Under the pieces are notes generated by a model. It saw only the letters and a list, made by a program, of their open reading frames with translations. It was not told the DNA's origin and made no database searches. Position numbers and translations under genes: made by a program. A DNA stretch of 38,860 bases from Methanobacteriota archaeon (GTDB lineage: Archaea; Thermoplasmatota; Poseidoniia; Poseidoniales; Poseidoniaceae), in contig JABJFI010000087.1 in the NCBI GenBank assembly GCA_018662825.1, positions 1-38,860 on the forward strand. Direction: 5' to 3'. Below are positions 8,380 to 16,097 of this stretch, piece by piece. Every line of letters starts with the position of its first letter. Positions within the stretch are counted from its first letter, which is position 1.

Positions 8380-8529
8380 ATGGTTGAACTCGTTGATTAC
8401 AAATGCGCCATCTGCGGAAACCTTGAATCGTTCCACCGTGAACGCAACGGAATCAGTTGCAAAGCGTGTGGTTCTCGAATATTCATGAAGTTGCGCCGAC
8501 AAGGCAACAAAACGATCAAAGCCGAGTGA
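8380..8529 (+). CDS. rpoP: DNA-directed RNA polymerase subunit P (RpoP/Rpb12)
   Basis: MVELVDYKCAICGNLESFHRERNGISCKACGSRIFMKLRRQGNKTIKAE: CxxC + (I)xCxxCGSRIFxKxR signature. Confidence 0.85.
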   Translation: MVELVDYKCAICGNLESFHRERNGISCKACGSRIFMKLRRQGNKTIKAE

Positions 8530-8587
8530 TTTCACTCAATTGACTCCCGCGCAGGGTTGAAAGACCTCTGGCAATAAGAGTGATTGT

Positions 8588-9733
8588 ATGTCATCTTGGC
8601 TCGCAGAGAAAGCACCTCTTATGTTTGAGGATTTATTGCTTCCAAAAGCAGTACGGGCCAACCTCCAGCACACTTCACTTCAAGCAAATCCACCTCATCT
8701 TCTCCTTTCAGGCCCCGCAGGAACGGGAAAAACTGCAGTATGGCGGCTCTTGGCGCGCCAAGTGCTTGGCCCCACATGGGAGGCACGAACACATATCCTT
8801 CAAGCACGTGATTTGTCGCGAACATCAGGAGCTATGGCAAAATTCGAAGAATTCCTCCGTCCCGAAGGAAGCGGTTCAGATGACACGCTCGCCGGCCGCA
8901 CAAGTCTCGATGCATTTGACCACACATTTTCTTCATCCACCGCCAATACTCCGCCGCCCGCAGGTCAAGAATGCAACTATGATTCTAATGAAAGGGCCCC
9001 TGTTTCACGATTAATCGTCATAGAGGATGCGGATTACCTCGGTACGATACGCCAATCCTATTTGCGAAGAATGATGGAAGTCAGCAGTGGTAGTGCACGT
9101 TTCATTTTCACCGCTCATACACCGTCTCGTATCATTGAGGCATTACGGAGCAGAACACAGCACGTCCGTCTCCCAATAATCCCCCGTTCTGAAATAGAAC
9201 GCCGCCTCCATGAAATTGTCGAAGAAGAAAACATCACGCCCGTGCGGGGCATTCTTGGCGACATCTCCCATGTTTCGGCAGGAAATCTTCGGAAAGCAAT
9301 TTTCATCACCGAAATCCTTGCACTGCGCATGCTTCTTGATGACCGCAAAAATTTGCAAAACCTCTTGGCTGCAACATCCTTGAGAGAAGTTCAACATGTT
9401 CTTGAAGAAGCATTGCGCAACCGAGTGCATGATTGGAGATGGGAAAAAGAAGGGAACAAGAACAAACGAGTTCTCAAAGGTGCAATGGGTGTTTTAGACC
9501 AGGTCATGGCAGAAAATAGTCTTGAAGCCGAAGACATTGTGACTCATTTCCATCATGTCTTGACCGAGGGAAGGTTGCATCTTAGTGAAGAAGTTCTTTC
9601 AGAAATCCTTCTCTCCCTATCTGTTTGTGATGTTGCGTTGCATAGATCGATGCAAGGCCGGATTGAATTAGAGAGATTTCTGTTCCAAGTTGCAGAAATC
9701 GGGCAAAGGATGGACATTGCGAAAGCGTCATGA
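8588..9733 (+). CDS. divergent replication factor C small-subunit-like AAA+ ATPase
   Basis: Walker A GPAGTGKTA, modified Walker B LIVIEDAD, sensor-1 region FIFTAHTPSRIIEALRSRTQH, sensor-2 GNLRKAI. Confidence 0.8.
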   Translation: MSSWLAEKAPLMFEDLLLPKAVRANLQHTSLQANPPHLLLSGPAGTGKTAVWRLLARQVLGPTWEARTHILQARDLSRTSGAMAKFEEFLRPEGSGSDDTLAGRTSLDAFDHTFSSSTANTPPPAGQECNYDSNERAPVSRLIVIEDADYLGTIRQSYLRRMMEVSSGSARFIFTAHTPSRIIEALRSRTQHVRLPIIPRSEIERRLHEIVEEENITPVRGILGDISHVSAGNLRKAIFITEILALRMLLDDRKNLQNLLAATSLREVQHVLEEALRNRVHDWRWEKEGNKNKRVLKGAMGVLDQVMAENSLEAEDIVTHFHHVLTEGRLHLSEEVLSEILLSLSVCDVALHRSMQGRIELERFLFQVAEIGQRMDIAKAS

Positions 9734-9755
9734 AACCCCTTCGACAGGACCGGTT

Positions 9756-9829
9756 GGGCGTGTAGCATAGCTGGATAATGCATTGGCCTCCTAAGCCGAA
9801 GATCCCGGGTTCAAATCCTGGTGCGCCCG
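9756..9829 (+). tRNA. tRNA-Arg (anticodon CCT)
   Basis: Acceptor GGGCGTG/TGCGCCC, anticodon stem TTGGC-CTCCTAA-GCCGA with CCT, T arm CCGGG-TTCAAAT-CCTGG; CCA not encoded. Confidence 0.9.
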
Positions 9830-9903
9830 TAGAATCATCAGTTTTTGAGAGAAGTCAAAGGCAAGAGCCAAAGTAAGAGAGGCTTTGTCTTGGCACGAGC
9901 ATC

Positions 9904-11427
9904 ATGGTTGTCGACGGGAGCGGAGCGGGAGGTTCAGACGCGTATATACCTCTCCCAGACCCATATGGTGAAGGTTTTGAATACTCAGAAGACCCGATTG
10001 AAAACACACGTAAACAATGGTTCACGCTTGAACGCCGCCGTCTTAGGGCAGGACGAATTGCCCGCACCCCTTTCCTGATGATTTTGCGAACCTTAAGTGG
10101 TTTTTTCCTTGCAACCTTTGCATTTGCAAGCGTCATATATTCACCAATTATTGAGTCTGCCGATGGACTCATTTTCATGCTTATCCCCTTCGCCATTATT
10201 GCAGCTGGTCCAACTATTATCGCTGGAGAATCAGCATGGCAAGCCATGCAAGCACGAATTTCTTTGAGGGAACAAGGAGGAGTCCATGGCGGGAAGAAAC
10301 ATGCTTTGCGAGCCAAACCGGGCATGGACCGCATCATCGAAAGTCTCAGCGACCAACGCCGGAACAACGTTGTACTTTTGTTACTCTCGACATTAACAGT
10401 TACGCTAATCATCCTTGCATCAGCAGTCACATCCAATTCCTTGGCATGGAACCTCGCTCTTTTGGTTGCCATGACGCTTGGCATTGCCCAATCATTCCAT
10501 GGAATTTTCTCATATGGATTCATCCGTCAACTTGGAGACCCATTTCCCTCTCTCGTATTTCATGCACCGACTCATCATCCAACACAACTCGGCAGCGTCT
10601 TGGGTGATTTACTGGTCGCCCACCTTGACCCGGATTTATTTTTAGAATGGGAAGTCTGGCAGAAACAGTTCAAGAAAGCGCTGATTCCAGGCCACATTAC
10701 AAAACAGGCACTTGAACGACTCCTCTACATTTTACACCTCCATTCGGAGCAAGAAGTAGATACGAAAATGGCGTTTACTGAATTGAAATCATTCATCAAC
10801 GAAAATCGATTCGAAGCCCTTCTCCTCGATGAAGAAGCTAGATTCAACTGGCGTACAATTCAACGTCTAATCGCTCATTCAAGAGGCTGGCAACCCGAAG
10901 GGTTTCTTCTCCTTGACCGTTTACAAAACGACCTTCTTGCTGGAACACCACCTATGCTTCGGGCTGAATGGAGAATGGATGTGGCTTTGGCTGAAAATTG
11001 TTATGAAGGTGCGGGCAATCTGTTTATTGTCTTGAATAATCAAACATTTGAATCCCGGCATGTGCGAGTTGAAGTGTTAACGCCGAATGGTGAACCTGAA
11101 ACCCGTGACCACAGATTTGAATTGAGCGCATGTCCGCCACCTCAAAGCGCAGTGCTCCTTTCACATCCGACAGACGAAGATGCTTTGGATTGGATGCCAC
11201 GTTACCTTGAACGCGGTGTTGTCCTCTGGATAGGAGTGGCATGGCCAAGAAATTTCAACGGCCCTGCGGATGTTCAAGTTATACTCCGTGACGATGATGG
11301 TATTGTACTTGAATCCCAAGTGATTAGAACAATGATTCAACGGGCGACAGGGAATCAAATATCCCAAAGAATTAGAAAATTAGAAGCGGCTCGTAAACAT
11401 GGAGAGTTAGCATTACCGAACCTCTAG
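9904..11427 (+). CDS. hypothetical multi-TM membrane protein, 507 aa, with soluble C-terminal region
   Basis: Long ORF; hydrophobic segments FLMILRTLSGFFLATFAFASVIY, LIFMLIPFAIIAAGPTII, VVLLLLSTLTVTLIILASAV, LAWNLALLVAMTLGIA. Confidence 0.75.
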   Translation: MVVDGSGAGGSDAYIPLPDPYGEGFEYSEDPIENTRKQWFTLERRRLRAGRIARTPFLMILRTLSGFFLATFAFASVIYSPIIESADGLIFMLIPFAIIAAGPTIIAGESAWQAMQARISLREQGGVHGGKKHALRAKPGMDRIIESLSDQRRNNVVLLLLSTLTVTLIILASAVTSNSLAWNLALLVAMTLGIAQSFHGIFSYGFIRQLGDPFPSLVFHAPTHHPTQLGSVLGDLLVAHLDPDLFLEWEVWQKQFKKALIPGHITKQALERLLYILHLHSEQEVDTKMAFTELKSFINENRFEALLLDEEARFNWRTIQRLIAHSRGWQPEGFLLLDRLQNDLLAGTPPMLRAEWRMDVALAENCYEGAGNLFIVLNNQTFESRHVRVEVLTPNGEPETRDHRFELSACPPPQSAVLLSHPTDEDALDWMPRYLERGVVLWIGVAWPRNFNGPADVQVILRDDDGIVLESQVIRTMIQRATGNQISQRIRKLEAARKHGELALPNL

Positions 11428-11440
11428 TTATTAGATAAAA

Positions 11441-11474
11441 AACGCCGTTTGGGTTGTTTGCCGCCTACGGCGTT
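11441..11474. repeat. inverted repeat aacgccgt...acggcgtt (8-bp arms, 18-nt loop)
   Basis: 11441-11448 and 11467-11474 are reverse complements, between the 9904 CDS stop and the likely flavoprotein start at 11511. Confidence 0.6.
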
Positions 11475-11510
11475 CCATGTAAATTTGGAGGTCGCTCAAG
11501 CGCGTTGCTT

Positions 11511-13175
11511 ATGGATGGGGGGCACTTGGGACAAATTACCGGATGTGAGACCTTGGAAGCATGGGATGTCATCATACTAGGCGATGGGCCAGCAGCCCTC
11601 CGTTCAGCATCAGAGGCTGCAAAGCAAGGCGCTACAACCCTAGTGCTTTCTGTTAATGCCCTTGGCAGTACTACACATTTCGCTCAAGACGGTCTTGCAG
11701 CACCTCTACAAGAATCAAATAATCGCAATCACCGTGAAGACACGATTCGAGCAGGTGTGTTCCTAAACGATCAGGACATCGTCGCTTCACGTTCTGCAGA
11801 TGCAAGTCGCCAAGTCGACCTACTCGAGCGATGGGGAGTTAATTTTCGCCGAGATGCTCATGGAATTCCTTTGGTTCGAAAAGCCCCTGGTCATGGAATG
11901 GCACGAAATGCAGATGCAGGAGATGCTACCGGCCGTGAAATACAACAGGTACTCGAAGAACAATGCATGCGCCATGGTGTTATTCGCCGAGGCGACCACC
12001 TCCCACTTTCTCTCATACATACCAATCAATCTGTCAGCGGAATTACGGTGGTAGATTTGGTAAATGGCCGAATAGTGGCTTTGCAAGCAAAGGCCATCAT
12101 TCTTGCAGATGGAGGGTTTGAAGGTGCATTCAGCCACGGTGCAGTAGGGCTCGGTCTTGACCTAGCGTTCCGCGCAGGAGTTCCATTGAGAGACATGGAA
12201 TTTATTGCTAACAGCCCTCTTGGTCTCAAAGATACCAACATGGTTTTGCCAGTCGGTCTTCTCCATGATGGCGCAACATTGCATGAAGCAAGCGGAGCAG
12301 ATTTAGAATTCGGCGAGGGGGGCCTAGATGCTATTTGCCAATCTGTGGCAAACGCATCACAACCTGTTCTTGACGCTCGAAATATGGATGCCTCTTCCAC
12401 ATGGTGGAGTGCACTTTTCCGAAGCGTCCAACAACGAACAGGCATCGATATGACTCGACAAACCGTTGCCCTTGAAATCCGTCCTTATTCGACACTTGGG
12501 GGAATAACGGTTGATGAAAAGGGACGAGCGATTCTTTCGACATGGTCCCGATGGTTTACAGGATTGTATGCCGCTGGCGATGCGGCCTGTTCCGGATTCC
12601 ATGGTGCCGATATTTTACCAGGTAACCACATGCTCGACGCCATACTTGGCGGTGCAGCTGCTGGTGCTGAAGCGGGTAAATGGGTTAAGCACCGTCAATT
12701 CTCAAATGCACAAGCAGCACATGAGGCTGAGCAAGCCGCACAGGCAGACCACGCCGCAGTTTCCGAACATTCTGAAGAAGGCGTTGTCCGTGTCGGTAAT
12801 GTTGTTTCAAAAGTCCGAGACGCAGTTCAAAATGCCCTCGGGTTCAATCGTAATGCAGCAGGTCTCGAATCAGCAATCGAATCATTGGAATCTGCCAGTA
12901 TTCTTGCTGAATCAATACACGTTGATCAATCGTCTTTGATTGCTAATACAAATCTCGTCGAAATCGCTCGCGTGCAAGCATCCGCTCGTCTTGCTCGTGC
13001 TTCTGCACAAGCAGCACTTGCCCGAAATGAATCTCGTGGATGTCATCATCGCAGCGATTTCACAGATTCAAACGATGAGCACCTCCATCACTACACTGTG
13101 AATCAGAAAGGTGAAGTCAAGACTTTGGCCCTTCGTAAGAGTAAGACTGGAAATTGGATTTTGCCCCCGCAATAA
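11511..13175 (+). CDS. SdhA/FrdA/aspartate oxidase-superfamily flavoprotein (track start 11454 TTG; ATG at 11511 preferred)
   Basis: DVIILGDGPAALRSASEAAKQGATTLVLS dinucleotide fold, GSTTHFAQDGLAAPL, STLGGITVDEKGRAI...GLYAAGDAACSGFHGADILPGNHMLDAILGGAAAG. Confidence 0.8.
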   Translation: MDGGHLGQITGCETLEAWDVIILGDGPAALRSASEAAKQGATTLVLSVNALGSTTHFAQDGLAAPLQESNNRNHREDTIRAGVFLNDQDIVASRSADASRQVDLLERWGVNFRRDAHGIPLVRKAPGHGMARNADAGDATGREIQQVLEEQCMRHGVIRRGDHLPLSLIHTNQSVSGITVVDLVNGRIVALQAKAIILADGGFEGAFSHGAVGLGLDLAFRAGVPLRDMEFIANSPLGLKDTNMVLPVGLLHDGATLHEASGADLEFGEGGLDAICQSVANASQPVLDARNMDASSTWWSALFRSVQQRTGIDMTRQTVALEIRPYSTLGGITVDEKGRAILSTWSRWFTGLYAAGDAACSGFHGADILPGNHMLDAILGGAAAGAEAGKWVKHRQFSNAQAAHEAEQAAQADHAAVSEHSEEGVVRVGNVVSKVRDAVQNALGFNRNAAGLESAIESLESASILAESIHVDQSSLIANTNLVEIARVQASARLARASAQAALARNESRGCHHRSDFTDSNDEHLHHYTVNQKGEVKTLALRKSKTGNWILPPQ

Positions 13176-13232
13176 TTAGAAATCATCGAAAATCCGGTGA
13201 ACTACTGAAAAGGGAAACCATGTGGCGAGGTT

Positions 13233-13673
13233 ATGGCCGAGCCAACATTGTTCGACCGAATTTTGGATAAAACCATTCCATCACATAAGGTTGCTGAAGG
13301 CGAATATTGGTACGCTTTCTTGGATATTTTCCCGCGTCGAGAAGGCCATACATTGGTCATCCCAAAGCAAAGTGTTCGCCGTCTTTCAGAACTTTCACAA
13401 TCAATGAGGGAGGCGTTGTTTAACGGCGTAGTAGAAGTACAACAAATTCTCTCCACCCATTTTGAAACTGAAGATTTTACCGTTTGCATTCATGATGGAC
13501 CGCTTGCCGGCCAAGAAGTACCTCATGTACATGTGCATGTCATTCCTCGTAACGCTGAAGATGGCGGCTCAACATTGCAAGCAATGTGGCCACACGCCCC
13601 TCCATTAGGCGGCGATGTAGATCACGAATCCTTGGGTTCTCTTTCTACTCAACTTCAAGAGGTGAAACAATGA
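13233..13673 (+). CDS. HIT-family hydrolase
   Basis: HIT motif HVHVHVIPR; N-terminal TLFDRILDKTIPSHKVAEGEYWYAFLDIFPRREGHTLVIPK. Confidence 0.92.
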   Translation: MAEPTLFDRILDKTIPSHKVAEGEYWYAFLDIFPRREGHTLVIPKQSVRRLSELSQSMREALFNGVVEVQQILSTHFETEDFTVCIHDGPLAGQEVPHVHVHVIPRNAEDGGSTLQAMWPHAPPLGGDVDHESLGSLSTQLQEVKQ

Positions 13674-15292
13674 GCAATTCTTCAAATCCACCTAATACCG
13701 ACCATCGCGGCGAAGACCTTCCCACACTTTCAAAGTCAGCAAAAAATATGCGGATGGATAAATTATTATCGACTCCAATTCCCTCATTCGAAGGCGATAC
13801 CCCTGGCTCCTTTTTCTGGTCCCATGTTGCTTTTTGGATTGCACGGCGCATTCTTGCAGTTCAGTTCCGAACAAGTGAAGTGACAGGCGTTGATACTCTC
13901 CCCCTAGAACGTGGAAATCTTTGCTGTGCATGGCACACTAACGGTCTCATCGACCCGCTACAGATAGTCCTTAAACACCCCAATAATTTTCTCATGGGTG
14001 GCCGCCATGATTTGGTTACACGCCCATTGCTCGGTTGGTGGACACGGAAATTAGCAGTGCAACCTGTGGTTCGTAAAGCCGAACTCTTGAGAGGCGGTTG
14101 TACAGAGGAAGAGGCTATACATTTGAATGGCCGTTCGCTTATGATGCTGGCGACAGGAATTTCAGCAGGTTTTGGGTGTGTTCTTTTCCCAGAGGGCACA
14201 AGCCATAACGAATCCTCATTGCTCCGGTTCAGAACAGGACCATTCCGAACTGTTTTTGCCGCTGCAGCGATTGCCAAAGCCAACGATCAACCCATTCCTG
14301 CCGTCATCCCACTCGGTTTGCATTTCAGAAGGCGCGATCATTTCCGAACTGATGTGTGGGTTGAATATGATGCACCTCATTACATCCAAGAAGATGAAAT
14401 TCCAAATGAACTTGTTCAAGCTGTTGCGAAAGGCAATTGGGTTGAGCCTGCGGCAGAAAATGTCTTCGCTCTTCGTGATGCTTTGCGTATCAAAATGGGC
14501 CCACTCACACCAAATACGCGAGATTGGGATGAATACCATGCCCTTCACCTGTTGGGGCATGTTGAGGCTCGTAGAGCCAGCCAACCACTACTTTCATGGA
14601 GAAAAGAAGTCGAGGCTGCACGTGTATTTCGTACTTTACTTCAACCAAAACTTCCAGATGAAAAAATAGTTGAAAATTCAGAACTTCCGGAGATTACGCA
14701 TCCCGTTTTCATGCCAGCCAAAGCAGTAGCAGGATTGCTTCAAAACAATCATCTCGATGGACGGGATTTGAATAATTCAGGAACAGATTTACGCAGATTT
14801 AATCCGGTTCGTGGATTGACAAAATTGATTCGACTACCTCTACTGGTAGCTATGTTACCATTGTTTTTGTTTTGCTTCCTGCCACAACTTGCTGTAGGAC
14901 GATTGCTTGGAGATTCAACCGATGAAGGCGTAGATGCCCGGACCTCGTATCATTTCCTTGCCGCGATGTTTGGCTCTCTAATGTTTTGGCCATTTATGGC
15001 CCTCGGGATAATGGGGATTGAAAGCATGTACCATAGTTCAGTAGAATCCATACTTGGATTCGATTGGTACCTGTTGTTCGGTACAACCTCTCTACACCAG
15101 ATTTTGGCCATGGTGGTCTTTTACCTCTCTCTTTTCCCTTGCTTTTGGTTCAGTGGCCGGACCTCGGCTTTGTTTTGGGACGATTGGTGCGATTTCAAAC
15201 AAACAATACGTCGTTTGAGGTTCAATGCTACAAATCGTCAAAACCTTCGCGGGGCACTAAAAATCCTTAACGAAGAAATGGACAAATTGTGA
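13670..15292 (+). CDS. PlsC-like glycerolipid acyltransferase with C-terminal TM segments
   Basis: CAWHTNGLIDPLQI acyltransferase block I, VLFPEGTSHNES block III, AVIPLGLHF; start ATG 13670 overlaps the HIT stop (ATGA). Confidence 0.8.
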   Translation: MSNSSNPPNTDHRGEDLPTLSKSAKNMRMDKLLSTPIPSFEGDTPGSFFWSHVAFWIARRILAVQFRTSEVTGVDTLPLERGNLCCAWHTNGLIDPLQIVLKHPNNFLMGGRHDLVTRPLLGWWTRKLAVQPVVRKAELLRGGCTEEEAIHLNGRSLMMLATGISAGFGCVLFPEGTSHNESSLLRFRTGPFRTVFAAAAIAKANDQPIPAVIPLGLHFRRRDHFRTDVWVEYDAPHYIQEDEIPNELVQAVAKGNWVEPAAENVFALRDALRIKMGPLTPNTRDWDEYHALHLLGHVEARRASQPLLSWRKEVEAARVFRTLLQPKLPDEKIVENSELPEITHPVFMPAKAVAGLLQNNHLDGRDLNNSGTDLRRFNPVRGLTKLIRLPLLVAMLPLFLFCFLPQLAVGRLLGDSTDEGVDARTSYHFLAAMFGSLMFWPFMALGIMGIESMYHSSVESILGFDWYLLFGTTSLHQILAMVVFYLSLFPCFWFSGRTSALFWDDWCDFKQTIRRLRFNATNRQNLRGALKILNEEMDKL

Positions 15293-15340
15293 TATATCCT
15301 TGAGGGTGCTATTCAAACGAGAGGAGTGTTTACGATTACC

Positions 15341-15988
15341 ATGTCGGGTAAAGATGCGATGCTTAAAGTCCGTCAATGGATTGAACAAGAACGCCTTGTA
15401 GTGAAAGAGCAAAAAGATCCTCGAGCAGAAATGCACTTACTCATACGCTATCCACAAGGGCCGCAAGGCCATATGTTTGCAGTCGTAATACCGAAAGGGC
15501 GCGACTTAGTCGCCGTTTCGAGCATGACTCGTGTTGATGAAGGACAACAAAAAGAGATGTCCACCCACATGAAAGAAGACAAAGAAGCATGGTTGGAATG
15601 GATTCATGACGTACGCCTTCAATTGATTCGAACAAGTGTTGATTGGGGCATACACATGGGCCATGAAGGAGACCAAAAAGTGGGCCCCCTTCAAGCGTTC
15701 AATGTGAGCCTCCCACTTTGGTTTGACGGCCTCACAAAGAATGAATTCATGCATACGCTTCGAAAACTATGGCTTGCAAAACTTGGAATAATTCACGAAA
15801 TTAAATTCACACACGGGCCAGGAATTGGAAAGCCAGGTCCTGTTGATGATTGGGTGAAGGCAAAACGAGAGGGAAAGCAACCTCCTTCAAGTTCAAATGA
15901 AGGTTCTGACCAATCAACTCATCATGAAATAGAATTCGATGAAAAAATGTCTTTTGGCTCCGGATTCGACCCTTCTGAATGGGCATAA
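15341..15988 (+). CDS. DUF2299-like archaeal protein
   Basis: MLKVRQWIEQERLVVKEQKDPRAEMHLLIRYPQGPQGHMFAVVIPKGRDLVAVSS; family assignment from memory only. Confidence 0.6.
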   Translation: MSGKDAMLKVRQWIEQERLVVKEQKDPRAEMHLLIRYPQGPQGHMFAVVIPKGRDLVAVSSMTRVDEGQQKEMSTHMKEDKEAWLEWIHDVRLQLIRTSVDWGIHMGHEGDQKVGPLQAFNVSLPLWFDGLTKNEFMHTLRKLWLAKLGIIHEIKFTHGPGIGKPGPVDDWVKAKREGKQPPSSSNEGSDQSTHHEIEFDEKMSFGSGFDPSEWA

Positions 15989-16097
15989 GCGGCCAAGTCA
16001 GGCTTTTGAAGGCCCACTAAAAAAAATGACTTGAATGGGTCGCGGTTAAGTAGCATGAAAGTCTGCTTTTTTTCAGTCTAACCTTGGATGTGTATTT

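Noticed and set aside
9855-10523. 222-aa - strand ORF
   Set aside because: Antisense to the 507-aa membrane protein whose TM pattern and start context are more convincing.
12026-12445. 139-aa - strand ORF
   Set aside because: Inside the flavoprotein gene, no recognisable domain; Ser/Pro/Arg-rich antisense product.
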